DNA from: Methylobacter sp. BlB1
GTDB lineage: Bacteria > Pseudomonadota > Gammaproteobacteria > Methylococcales > Methylomonadaceae
Direction: 5' to 3'
DNA length: 64,000 bases
Assembly (NCBI RefSeq): GCF_015476545.1
Contig: NZ_JADMKV010000021.1
Location: forward strand, 1-64,000
Positions 24,073-32,518 of the stretch are shown here, in pieces (position 1 is the first letter of the stretch; each line of letters begins with the position of its first letter). The translations under genes were made by a program, and so were the position numbers. Under the pieces are notes generated by a model. The model ran no database searches and was not told the DNA's origin. It saw nothing but the letters and a program-made list of their open reading frames with translations.

Positions 24073-25284
24073 TTAGGCGTTTTTACGGAATGGAATCACA
24101 TCAGCGCCAGCCTTCAAACTATCCAGATAATCAGCCCAGGCTTGCATCATTTTTCGGCGCTCTGGTAAATGTTGCGCTCTGTTATAGGCCGCTTTGATCC
24201 GGTTGCGCTCTGCGTGGGAAAGTTGCCGCTCGATCATGTCTGAATGAAAGCCCTGTTCATGTAACAGTGTACTGGCCGTTGTTCGGAATCCATGCGCGGT
24301 ATGCTGCCCTTGATAGCCCATTCTTCGTATAGCCGCGCCGATAGATTCCCGGCTGATATGAGGATCATTGCCTCGCTTGCCCTTGTTGCTGGCGAATACA
24401 TAACGCTTTGATCCGGTCAGCGGGTGAATATCCTGTAATAAAGCTATAGCCTGCTTGGATAATGGGACAATGTGAGCATCCTTCATCTTCATCTTATCCG
24501 CTGCAATGCGCCACTCTGCCGCTTCCAGGTCGAACTCATCCCATTCGGCTGCCGCCAGATTAGCAGGTCGAGCGAATATCAAAGGCTGGAGCTGTAGGGC
24601 CGTTCTTACCACAAAATCGCCCGTGTAAGCATCAATATCTCGCAATAGCTGGCCCAATGGTTTTGGCTCAGTAATGGCAGGGAAATGGCCGCGTACTGGT
24701 GAAGGCAAGGCTCCTCTTAAATCCTGCGTAACGTCCCGCTCCGCTCTGCCAGTGGCGATCCCGTACCGGATAGCCTGGCCGATGAATTGTTTTGTTCGTG
24801 CCGCCGTTTCTAAAGCGCCGCGCGCTGTTATTCTTCGAAGGGTAGTCAATACCTCAACCGCTGATAACTCTTTCAGTGGCCGCGATCCTAGCCAGGGATA
24901 AACGTCACGCTCGAAGCATTCCTTAATGTGCTTCTTATGGGATGCGCTCCACTTTCCTGAATTGGCTTCCAGAAATTCATCAGCTACAGCTTTAAAGGTA
25001 TTTTCTATGGAACCGGCTTTTTCAATTTTTCTGGTTATGCTTGGGTCTATACCGTCAGCTATTTGTTTTTTGGCGGTATCTCGCCTTTCCCTGGCTTGTT
25101 TCAAACTGGTATCAGGATACACTCCCAATGATAGTGTTTTACGCTTGCCAACAAAGCGATAATCAAGCCGAAAGTATTTACCGCCGTTGGGATGGACAAG
25201 CAAATACATGCCTTTTTCGTCCGGCATTTTATAAGGCTTTTCTGTAGGTTTAGCGTTGCGAATGGCGGTATCTGACAGCGGCAT
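24073..25284 (-). CDS. P4-type tyrosine integrase
   Basis: A 403-residue site-specific recombinase. It has the N-terminal DUF4102 arm-binding domain (PLSDTAIRNAKP, LYLLVHPNGGKYFRLDYR-like block), a SAM-like core-binding domain and the catalytic domain with R in FARPANLAAAEW, HxxR in AHGFRTTAST, and Y in IKAAYNRAQ. I start it at the ATG at 25284 with AGGAG 11 bases upstream; a TTG at 25311 is less likely. An inverted copy of its arm repeat (ATGACGGTAT, 25283-25292) overlaps the start codon, which suggests integrase represses itself. Confidence 0.93.
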   Translation of the reverse strand: MPLSDTAIRNAKPTEKPYKMPDEKGMYLLVHPNGGKYFRLDYRFVGKRKTLSLGVYPDTSLKQARERRDTAKKQIADGIDPSITRKIEKAGSIENTFKAVADEFLEANSGKWSASHKKHIKECFERDVYPWLGSRPLKELSAVEVLTTLRRITARGALETAARTKQFIGQAIRYGIATGRAERDVTQDLRGALPSPVRGHFPAITEPKPLGQLLRDIDAYTGDFVVRTALQLQPLIFARPANLAAAEWDEFDLEAAEWRIAADKMKMKDAHIVPLSKQAIALLQDIHPLTGSKRYVFASNKGKRGNDPHISRESIGAAIRRMGYQGQHTAHGFRTTASTLLHEQGFHSDMIERQLSHAERNRIKAAYNRAQHLPERRKMMQAWADYLDSLKAGADVIPFRKNA

Positions 25285-25313
25285 GACGGTATAAGCTCCT
25301 GACTTTGACAATA

Positions 25314-25336
25314 TACCGTCATTTGTACCGTCATTT
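25314..25336. repeat. Right integrase arm-type repeat pair
   Basis: TACCGTCATTT at 25314-25324 and 25326-25336, a 12-bp tandem pair just upstream of int. The pair matches the one at 16247-16266 in spacing and direction. A third, inverted copy lies at 25283-25292 over the int start. Confidence 0.6.
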
Positions 25337-25379
25337 ATAACTGAATGTCAATGAATCTTGATGTGCTTTATTGGACAAT

Positions 25380-25413
25380 AAAAAACCCGCTAAGCCTTAC
25401 AGCTTGCGGGTTT
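25380..25413 (-). terminator. Terminator of tRNA-Ser
   Basis: Read on the minus strand: AAACCCGC / GCGGGTTT stem, 15-base loop, then a T run. It lies 34 bp beyond the tRNA 3' end. Because it is so close to the tRNA, it probably belongs to the host, which puts the element edge to its left. Confidence 0.75.
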
Positions 25414-25447
25414 CATGTACTTGTTTGCATCTTGTTGAACTTATAGG

Positions 25448-25535
25448 TGGCGGAGAGAGAGGGATTCGAACCCTCGATACGTTGCCGTATACACACTTTC
25501 CAGGCGTGCGCCTTCGACCGCTCGGCCATCTCTCC
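25448..25535 (-). tRNA. tRNA-Ser(GGA)
   Basis: An 88-base class II tRNA with encoded CCA. The acceptor stem pairs GGAGAGA with TCTCTCC, G73 follows, the anticodon loop is CTGGAAA (anticodon GGA), there is a long variable arm (GTGTGTATACGGCAACGTATC region) and a T-loop GGGTTCGAATCCC. It lies next to the integrase, but the terminator in between argues that its 3' end is not the crossover site. Confidence 0.95.
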
Positions 25536-25606
25536 TGCTATCTTTTACCCAAGAGTATGGGAAGCCGGCAAGGATAATCGAGATTGCGTTTTGTTGCAAT
25601 GACTTT

Positions 25607-27511
25607 TTATCCGGCCAGTGCTTCCAGTTCGTCCCATCTTTGGTAAACCTGCTCCAGCTGCGCCGTTGTTTTTTCCAGTTCAGACAGCGCCTTGGCAATG
25701 GTTTCCTTGTCGTTTTTATAAAAATCGGCGCCGTTGATTTGTTCATTCAGTTCCGCCTGCCTTGCTTCCAGCTCATCAATCAGGTCCGGCAATCTGTCCA
25801 GTTCCTGCTGCTCCTTGTAGCTGAGCTTTTTCTTCGCCGCGGTACGCTCGGCAGTATTCGCGGCCGGCTTTTCCTGCTTGCCGGCCGTCGCCTTTTTGGC
25901 TGCTTCGGCCTGTTTTGTCTGTTGGCAGTGATTCATCCAGTCGGTATAGCCGCCGACGAATTCGTCGACGCGGCCGGTGCCGTCGAGCACAAACACGCTG
26001 GTCACGACGTTGTCCAGAAACGCCCGGTCATGGCTGACCAGCAGCAAGGTGCCGTCATAGTTGACCAGCTTTTCCTCCAGTAATTCCAGCGTTTCCAGAT
26101 CCAGGTCGTTGGTCGGCTCGTCCATGACAATCAGGTTGGCAGGTTTCGTGAACAGGCGAGCCAGCAACAGGCGATTTTTTTCGCCGCCCGACAGGCTCTT
26201 GACCGGCGAGCGGGCCCGCGCCGGTGCAAACAGGAAATCGGCCAAGTATGACATGACATGCCGTTTGCTGCCGGCAATCTCGACGAAGTCGTTGCCGTCG
26301 GCGACCGTATCGGCAACGGTCATCTCGGGATCGAGCTGATCGCGCAGCTGATCGAAGTAGGCGATTTCGAGACGGGTACCCTGCTCGACAGTGCCGCTGT
26401 CGGGCTCCAGTTGTTTCAATAATAATTTCAGCAGTGTGGATTTGCCGGCGCCGTTGGGACCGATCAGGCCGATCTTGTCGCCGCGCTGAATCAGCGTGGA
26501 AAAATGCGCGATGACGTGTCTGTCCTGGTAAGCAAAGCTGATGTCGTTGACTTCGATGACTTTCTTGCCGGACGCATCGCCACGCTCCAGCGCCAGTTTG
26601 CTGGTGCCCTGCGCATTACGGCGCTGGGCGCGCTCGTTGCGCAAGCGCTCCAGCGCCCTGACCCGGCCTTCATTGCGGGTGCGCCGGGCCTTGATGCCCT
26701 GCCTAATCCAGGCTTCTTCCTCGGCCAGCTTTTTATCGAACTCGGCATTCTGGTTGGCTTCATCTTCCAGAGCGGCCGCCTTGCGGCGCAGGTAATCGTC
26801 ATAGTTGCCCTGCCAGGAAACCAGCTTGCCGCGGTCCAGATCGATGATGCGGGTCGCCAGTTTCTGCAGGAACGAGCGGTCGTGCGTAACGAAGAGCACG
26901 GCGCCCTGAAAATTCAGGATCTGCTCTTCCAACCATAGGATGCTTTCGAAGTCCAGATGATTGGTCGGCTCATCCAGCAACAAGACTTCCGGGTCGATGA
27001 CCAAGGCTCTGGCCAGTGCGACGCGCCGCTTCCAGCCGCCGGACAAACCGCTGATTTTCAGTTCGCCGGGCAAGCCGAGCCTGCTCAAAGTGGTTTCGAC
27101 GCGCTGCTGGAAATGCCAGCCGTTATGCGCTTCCAGTTTGTGCTGGAGATCCCCCAGTTCCTGCAGCGCTTTGCCGTCGTCATGAGCCATCGCTAACGAC
27201 AGCGTATGGTAACGCGTAATCCATTGCCCCAGTTCGCCCAGGCCGCCGGCCACGGCATCATAGATCGTCGCCTCGTCGGGCAGTTCGGGCGCTTGCTCCA
27301 GCCAGGCCAGTTTCAGTTCAGGCTGCCGCCAGATCTCGCCATGATCTGCATGGACGGAGCCGGCGATGATTTTCATCAATGTGGATTTGCCTTCCCCATT
27401 GCGACCTAACAGACCCACTCTTTCTCCGGCATCCAGCTGGAAGTCGGCATTTTCTAACAGTGCATGGGTGCCGTAGGCGATGGAGATATTGGTTAATCGT
27501 AGTAAAGGCAT
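25607..27511 (-). CDS. uup: ABC-F ATPase Uup
   Basis: A cytosolic tandem ABC ATPase of 634 residues that acts on ribosomes and in genome stability. Two full cassettes are visible: Walker A GRNGEGKST and GPNGAGKST, signatures LSGGWKRRVALARAL and LSGGEKNRLLLARLF, Walker B LLLDEPTNHLD and IVMDEPTNDLD. The C-terminal coiled coil (LSYKEQQELDRLPDLIDELE... to the end) marks Uup rather than other ABC-F proteins. The next gene (cinA-like) begins 1 bp upstream, so the two are co-transcribed. Confidence 0.95.
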   Translation of the reverse strand: MPLLRLTNISIAYGTHALLENADFQLDAGERVGLLGRNGEGKSTLMKIIAGSVHADHGEIWRQPELKLAWLEQAPELPDEATIYDAVAGGLGELGQWITRYHTLSLAMAHDDGKALQELGDLQHKLEAHNGWHFQQRVETTLSRLGLPGELKISGLSGGWKRRVALARALVIDPEVLLLDEPTNHLDFESILWLEEQILNFQGAVLFVTHDRSFLQKLATRIIDLDRGKLVSWQGNYDDYLRRKAAALEDEANQNAEFDKKLAEEEAWIRQGIKARRTRNEGRVRALERLRNERAQRRNAQGTSKLALERGDASGKKVIEVNDISFAYQDRHVIAHFSTLIQRGDKIGLIGPNGAGKSTLLKLLLKQLEPDSGTVEQGTRLEIAYFDQLRDQLDPEMTVADTVADGNDFVEIAGSKRHVMSYLADFLFAPARARSPVKSLSGGEKNRLLLARLFTKPANLIVMDEPTNDLDLETLELLEEKLVNYDGTLLLVSHDRAFLDNVVTSVFVLDGTGRVDEFVGGYTDWMNHCQQTKQAEAAKKATAGKQEKPAANTAERTAAKKKLSYKEQQELDRLPDLIDELEARQAELNEQINGADFYKNDKETIAKALSELEKTTAQLEQVYQRWDELEALAG

Positions 27512-27512
27512 G

Positions 27513-28739
27513 TTAAATTTCTTGATGTTGTAAATTGCGTCGTAATAAATCCAGTGCCAGCAGCGCGGCCTGGTTTTGCTTGCGCCGGATGGGCCCGGCC
27601 ACTGTCTGTGTCGATTGATGAAATCCGTCTGCGGTCAGCAGTACATTATATAAAACAATGGGCTGATCTTTATCGTGAAATAGGTCGTCATCGCCGGCAT
27701 AAAGCTGGACCAGCGCAAAATCCGCGCCGGCGGACTTTTGCGCGGCGACGGCGATTTTCTTTGCCGTCGCCATCAGGTCGTCTCGATCGACGGGCACGGC
27801 GAACCGTTGTCCCAGGCTGTCCAGCGAGCGATCGAAAAGCGTGCCCAGCAGCCAGGGCATGCCGATGCATTTGGCCGCCAGCAAGCCCTGGCTGGCGGTT
27901 TCTATCGCAGTCAATGTGCCCTCGCCGGCCTGCATCAGCCGATCTATGACAGTCACCAGATCGCCTGAGGCTTCGGCCAGGCCGTCAATTCCGAAAACCG
28001 CATTGCCTAATTGTTCAACGATATTGGACACTAACGAGGCCATTTCGGTTTCCGGGTAACCATAAGGAAACAATAATTTGGTCTGGACGTCGTCGATGCC
28101 GGCACGAAAGCCTAATTGAACCTGATCAGGGATAATGATCGCGGCTATACGCTGCTGAATGTCCGATTCACCGATGCCTATTGTTCTTATCGTAACAAGC
28201 CGACCGGGCTGCAGGGCAAACCGGTCTGCCAGCGCCGGCCTGACTTTTTCCAGGAACAAATGGCGCATTTCAAACGGCACACCCGGCAAGAACGCAAACC
28301 AGCAACGCCCATAGAGTAGAGAGAAGCCCGGCGCCGTGCCCCACTCGTTATCGATGCGTGCAGCCCCTGCCGGCAGCATGGCCTGTTTCCGGTTTGTTTC
28401 GGGCATCGGCCGTTTTCTGTTGTCAAAAAACCGTTTGATTTGCGCAAAGGCAATCTCGTCGAATTCCAACTCCAGGCCAAACGCTTTGGCTACCGCTTCG
28501 GCGGTCAAATCATCACTGGTGGGCCCGAGCCCTCCGGTACAGATACAGCAATCCGCTCGCCGGGCGATTTCGCGCAGCAGCACGATCAGCTCATTGAGAT
28601 TATCGCCTACGGCCGTATGCCGCGTTACGGCAAAACCCATCTGTACGGCCTGCTGGGACAGCCAGGCCGCATTCGTATCGACCGTCTGACCGGTCACGAT
28701 TTCTTCGCCTTGCGAGAAGATTTCCAGTATTGGATTCAT
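27513..28739 (-). CDS. CinA-like protein (nicotinamide-nucleotide amidase type)
   Basis: A 408-residue protein with a MoCF/CinA N-terminal domain: SQGEEIVTGQTVDTNAAWL, CTGGLGPTSDDLTAEAVAK and FLPGVPFEMRHL. The C-terminal CinA/PncC part (residues about 245-405) is present but divergent: AIETASQGLLAAKC stands where the usual S/T-rich ESxTGG loop would be. PncC deamidates nicotinamide mononucleotide in NAD recycling. With the altered loop the amidase activity is uncertain. It is directly upstream of uup. Confidence 0.85.
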   Translation of the reverse strand: MNPILEIFSQGEEIVTGQTVDTNAAWLSQQAVQMGFAVTRHTAVGDNLNELIVLLREIARRADCCICTGGLGPTSDDLTAEAVAKAFGLELEFDEIAFAQIKRFFDNRKRPMPETNRKQAMLPAGAARIDNEWGTAPGFSLLYGRCWFAFLPGVPFEMRHLFLEKVRPALADRFALQPGRLVTIRTIGIGESDIQQRIAAIIIPDQVQLGFRAGIDDVQTKLLFPYGYPETEMASLVSNIVEQLGNAVFGIDGLAEASGDLVTVIDRLMQAGEGTLTAIETASQGLLAAKCIGMPWLLGTLFDRSLDSLGQRFAVPVDRDDLMATAKKIAVAAQKSAGADFALVQLYAGDDDLFHDKDQPIVLYNVLLTADGFHQSTQTVAGPIRRKQNQAALLALDLLRRNLQHQEI

Positions 28740-28748
28740 GCCCTTACC

Positions 28749-29672
28749 TCAACCGGCCATCAGCCGACTGTGCCAGAAAGGCAATGACAACAGGCTTAAG
28801 GCCGTCGTCACGGTGACGACCATTGCGTACAATGAACTGTCCAGACGATAACGGTCACAGAATACGATACCCAACACCATGCTCGGCATGGCCATTTCCA
28901 GAACGGCAGGCGCTCGGTAGCTCTCTGCCATATTCAAGTGGTTGATCAGAGCGACCGCAAACAATGGCATTAATATCATTTTTATCAGGATTACTGGCGT
29001 CACATAAGGAATATTACGCACGGTTACGGCTCTCCAACTTAACGCCAAGCCCAGCGAAAACAGCATCAATGGCACGACCGCAGCGGACAGTTTCTGCAGC
29101 GCGCCGGTCAGCCAAGCCGGCGCGATCACGCCGTTAAGATTCAACCCGACGGCGACAGCGGCGGCCCAGAATGGCGGCGCGTTCAGAAAGGACAACATCG
29201 ATTTCTGACCTTCGGCATCATCTTCTCCATAATGACGCACGATCATGATCCCTATAGTAAACAGCATCGGCGCCGTTGCGAACAAATCAACCTGTATAGC
29301 GACCGATCGCGCCCAACTGCCGAATGTCTGCTCCAGCACCGGCAGGCCCAGATAAGTCACATTCGGAAAGGCTGCCGCCAGTATCATTGCGCCCAAGCGC
29401 TTGTCCTCGAATTTAAACACGCGCCCGATAAGCCAGATACTGACCATGGCAAAAACAATGCTGCTGGTTCCGAGCAGCGTATATTGCAGCGAATGCACGC
29501 CGATATCAGCCGACCACAACACGTCCAGAACCATGGCCGGCAGCAATAAATAATAAACAACCATGGTCAATGCCGGCCTGATCTGCTCTGCCAGCATCCC
29601 GGCAGGCTTTATGATGCGCCACCCGGCACCGCAGGCGATCAGCAAGGTCATTTGTATCAATGTCGAATTCAT
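28749..29672 (-). CDS. AEC family membrane transporter
   Basis: An inner-membrane permease of 307 residues with about ten hydrophobic helices, of the auxin efflux carrier (AEC) family. The FPNVTYLGLPVLEQTFG block in the first half is the family pattern with polar residues in a broken helix; a related turn (YVTPVILIKMILMPLFA) lies in the second half. The substrate is unknown; bacterial members move carboxylates such as malate or malonate. I start it at the ATG at 29672, because the longer frame to 29759 adds a basic tail with no family match. Confidence 0.85.
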   Translation of the reverse strand: MNSTLIQMTLLIACGAGWRIIKPAGMLAEQIRPALTMVVYYLLLPAMVLDVLWSADIGVHSLQYTLLGTSSIVFAMVSIWLIGRVFKFEDKRLGAMILAAAFPNVTYLGLPVLEQTFGSWARSVAIQVDLFATAPMLFTIGIMIVRHYGEDDAEGQKSMLSFLNAPPFWAAAVAVGLNLNGVIAPAWLTGALQKLSAAVVPLMLFSLGLALSWRAVTVRNIPYVTPVILIKMILMPLFAVALINHLNMAESYRAPAVLEMAMPSMVLGIVFCDRYRLDSSLYAMVVTVTTALSLLSLPFWHSRLMAG

Positions 29673-29806
29673 AGTCCGCGAATTATTGTGTTTTGCCAAT
29701 TTTAGCATTCCCCGCCAAAACAAGTTCCGGTAATATAGTCCGACTAACCGGCCGGCCAATCAGTCGCCCTTTACACTATCTTGCGCCTTTTGCGAGCCCT
29801 GAACCT

Positions 29807-30538
29807 ATGACCACATTCCTTTCAACCAAACCTATCCCTGTCCGCGAACGCCTGATTATGGCGCTGGACGTACCCAGCATACCCGAAGCGCAAGCTATCG
29901 TGGAAGAACTTGGCGATTCGGTGATTTTCTACAAGGTCGGCATGGAACTGTTCATGTCCGGCGATTATTTTGGTTTTATCGAGTGGCTGAAGCAACGCAA
30001 TAAGAAAGTGTTCGTTGACCTGAAGTTCTTCGATGTGCCGGCCACGGTCGGCCGCGCTATCAGAGCGCTGAGCAGCAAAGGCGTGGATCTGGCGACCATT
30101 CACGGCAACGATGCCATCATGGAAGCGGCCGCCAAGGAAAAAGGCGATCTCAAGGTGTTGGCCGTCACGGCCCTAACCAGCCTGGATAGAGGCGATCTGG
30201 ATGATCTGGGCTTTAAATGCGACGTCAGAGATCTGGTATTGTCGCGCGCCAAACGGGCTTTGCAGATCGGCTGTGACGGCATTGTTTCATCAGGGCTGGA
30301 AGCGCCCATGCTCAGAACAGAGCTGGACCATCGCCTGCTGATCATTACGCCGGGCATCCGGCCGGTCGACAACCGGGTTGAAGACGACCAGAAGCGCGTG
30401 GTGAGCGTGGAAGATGCGTTCCAGAACGGAGCCGATTATATCGTCGTTGGCCGGCCCATACGCGACGCCGAGAATCGCAAAGCCATGGCCGAGAAGATTC
30501 AGGACCAAATCCTTGCCCAGTTCCAGCAACCCGAATAG
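29807..30538 (+). CDS. pyrF: Orotidine 5'-phosphate decarboxylase
   Basis: The last step of UMP synthesis. The 243-residue TIM barrel has LIMALDVPS, the catalytic DLKFFDVPATV block with the K-D-x-x-D-like lysine/aspartate network, TIHG and IITPGIRP followed by DYIVVGRPI. The ATG at 29807 lies before PVRERLIMALD; earlier codons to 29693 do not look like part of the family. It is transcribed away from the AEC gene. Confidence 0.94.
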   Translation: MTTFLSTKPIPVRERLIMALDVPSIPEAQAIVEELGDSVIFYKVGMELFMSGDYFGFIEWLKQRNKKVFVDLKFFDVPATVGRAIRALSSKGVDLATIHGNDAIMEAAAKEKGDLKVLAVTALTSLDRGDLDDLGFKCDVRDLVLSRAKRALQIGCDGIVSSGLEAPMLRTELDHRLLIITPGIRPVDNRVEDDQKRVVSVEDAFQNGADYIVVGRPIRDAENRKAMAEKIQDQILAQFQQPE

Positions 30539-30728
30539 CCTTCGCGCCAACGATGCATTTCAATTCAATAAGGCACATAAAAGAAACGGCAAAGCCGCAC
30601 GCACGCCAGTCCGGGCCCGATTCCAATCGATCCGCTGTATCACCTTTGAATTAACCGATTTATAAAGAACAATTTTTTGAATGCTGACTATTTGTGTATA
30701 TCCATCTCTGTGGTATTGTTGATCAGTT

Positions 30729-31457
30729 ATGGAATTTGATCTTGCTTTTAATGCTTCTTATTTAGTCGCTTTTACGATGGGCCTGTTCAGCAGCATGCAC
30801 TGCATAGGCATGTGCGGCTCAATTATCGGCACGCTGACGCTAAGCCTCAGCCCTGAAATCCGCAACAAAAAGACGCGCCTTTTTCCGTTTGTATTTAATT
30901 ACAACCTCGGGCGCATCCTCAGTTACGCAATAGCCGGGGCACTAGCCGGGATTGTAGAGATGATACTCACCATGCCGCTTAGTCATGGACAGGGGCACAG
31001 AGTGCTGCAATTGCTGTCTGCGGCCGTCATGACCGGCGCGGGGCTTTATATTGCCGGCTGGTTTCCCCGTTTCGCTTATATCGAAAAAGCCGGAACCTAT
31101 CTCTGGAAAAAAATAGAACCGTTTGGCCGCAGGCTCATCCCGGTAAAGAACCGCACTCAAGCCTTTTTTTTCGGCATGGTCTGGGGCTGGCTGCCCTGCG
31201 GACTGGTCTATTCCGGACTGGCGCTGGCAGCGACGACCGGCGATATTGCTAAAAGTTCCCTGACAATGCTGTGTTTCGGATTGGGCACTTTACCTGCCGT
31301 AATGGGAGTGGGTATAATGACCGGAATATTAGCAAGGTTATCCAGAATGCAATATTTCAAGCAGATTGTCGGGCTGCTGATGATTGCGCTGGCGCTAATT
31401 GCTGCGATGCCATGGCTTAACCCCTATGCACTAACAATACATCTAAGAAATCACTAA
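30729..31457 (+). CDS. SafE/CcoH-type membrane protein (COG2836-like)
   Basis: A 242-residue inner-membrane protein with about six helices. The first helix carries SSMHCIGMCGSIIG and a later one WGWLPCGLVYSGLA, the pair of cysteine-containing motifs typical of the SafE/DsbD-like proteins used for metal (often copper) or sulfur-compound export. Neither motif tells the substrate. It is 9 bp upstream of a sigma-54 activator gene, so the two are probably co-transcribed. Confidence 0.8.
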   Translation: MEFDLAFNASYLVAFTMGLFSSMHCIGMCGSIIGTLTLSLSPEIRNKKTRLFPFVFNYNLGRILSYAIAGALAGIVEMILTMPLSHGQGHRVLQLLSAAVMTGAGLYIAGWFPRFAYIEKAGTYLWKKIEPFGRRLIPVKNRTQAFFFGMVWGWLPCGLVYSGLALAATTGDIAKSSLTMLCFGLGTLPAVMGVGIMTGILARLSRMQYFKQIVGLLMIALALIAAMPWLNPYALTIHLRNH

Positions 31458-31466
31458 GAGGCAAGT

Positions 31467-32423
31467 ATGGGTCATTTTAATTCGATCATTGGGCAATCCC
31501 CTGCATTAGATTCTTTAATCCGCAGCGCCAAAATGGTTGCGGCCACTGATGTAACGGTACTAATTAAAGGCGAAACCGGCACGGGCAAGGAAGTGCTGGC
31601 CACCGCGATCCAAAAATCCAGTCCTCGAGCCAACAAGGCTTTTATCACGCTGAATTGCGCTGCATTGCCAGAGAGCCTGATTGAATCCGAACTGTTCGGC
31701 CATAAAAAAGGCTCGTTTACAGGCGCCACCGCCAACAAGCAAGGTCTGTTTCAAGCCGCTAATGGCGGCACCTTGTTTCTTGATGAAATCAACTCATTGC
31801 CCGTCTCCATCCAGGCTAAACTGTTGCGTTTCCTGGAATCCGGAGAATGTCTGGCCGTAGGTGATGTTAAATCTTATAAGGTTGATGTCCGCGTTATTGC
31901 GGCGACCAACGCCGACCTGAGCAAGCAAATCGAAGCCGGCGAATTCAGACAGGATTTGTACTTCCGTTTGAATGTCGTGCCTCTGGAATTGCCGCCGCTG
32001 TCACAACGCACCGAGGACATTGAGCACCTCATCAAGCATTTCCTGACTTTTTTTGCCGACATGCACTCAATCACAGCGCCTAAATTCAGCAAACAGGCCC
32101 TAAAAATCCTGAAAGGCTACCAATGGCCCGGCAATATCCGTGAATTGCGCAACTTGTGCGAAAGGCTCAGCATTTTATTGGCCGGCAAGACCATTGAACC
32201 GGAAAACCTGCCGCATGAATTCAGCGCCTACAGCCGCAATCCCAAAGCCACACCGTTCACACTGCCTGAAGTCGGTCTGCAACTGGATGCCTTAGAAGCC
32301 GACCTGATCCATCAGGCACTAAGCCGAACCCAAGGCAACCGCAGCAAATCGGCTAAATTGCTGGGCATTTCCAGAGATACACTGCTCTACCGCATGCAAA
32401 AGCATGGGTATGCCTCACACTAA
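31467..32423 (+). CDS. Sigma-54-dependent activator without sensor domain
   Basis: A 318-residue AAA+ enhancer-binding protein that starts right at its ATPase domain. Walker A is GETGTGKE (35-42), the sigma-54 contact loop is GSFTGA (82-87; most have GAFTGA), Walker B is GGTLFLDEI and the second region of homology is complete. A Fis-type helix-turn-helix ends the protein (GNRSKSAKLLGISRDTLLYRM). With no receiver or ligand domain, its activity must be set by level or by a partner. It is linked to the upstream membrane protein. Confidence 0.93.
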   Translation: MGHFNSIIGQSPALDSLIRSAKMVAATDVTVLIKGETGTGKEVLATAIQKSSPRANKAFITLNCAALPESLIESELFGHKKGSFTGATANKQGLFQAANGGTLFLDEINSLPVSIQAKLLRFLESGECLAVGDVKSYKVDVRVIAATNADLSKQIEAGEFRQDLYFRLNVVPLELPPLSQRTEDIEHLIKHFLTFFADMHSITAPKFSKQALKILKGYQWPGNIRELRNLCERLSILLAGKTIEPENLPHEFSAYSRNPKATPFTLPEVGLQLDALEADLIHQALSRTQGNRSKSAKLLGISRDTLLYRMQKHGYASH

Positions 32424-32447
32424 GGCAAGCCTGAATCATTAATTCGA

Positions 32448-32485
32448 GGAGCCGGCGAATCGTCTCAGGCGAATATGCCGGCTCC
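32448..32485. terminator. Hairpin between convergent genes
   Basis: GGAGCCGGC / GCCGGCTCC, 9-bp perfect stem with a 20-base loop between the sigma-54 activator and the PP2C gene. There is no T tract, so it is only a possible bidirectional terminator. Confidence 0.35.
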
Positions 32486-32518
32486 GCTTGATATCCCACG
32501 GTATCAATCTGAACGCTG

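Larger units (their letters stand above)
16165..25363 (-). mobile_element. Integrated phage-satellite-like element
   Basis: About 9.2 kb in which every gene is on the minus strand: integrase, AlpA, leader, small genes, PrtN-like, primase, DUF927-like ATPase, iteron region, small terminase, two small genes and a probable capsid gene closed by a terminator. It has replication, packaging-recognition and shell genes but no large terminase, portal, protease, tail or lysis genes, which suggests dependence on a helper phage. Ends are set by paired TACCGTCA repeats (16247-16266; 25314-25336) and by a short shared TGAATCTT-ATG sequence outside them (16165-16176; 25352-25363, 11 of 12 identical). The exact crossover site is not certain. 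Confidence 0.75.

Noticed and set aside
25448..25535. tRNA-Ser 3' end as the integration site
   Set aside because: No good second copy of the tRNA 3' end is found at the left edge (only a weak 13 of 19 match at 16176-16192), and the tRNA's own terminator lies between it and the integrase.
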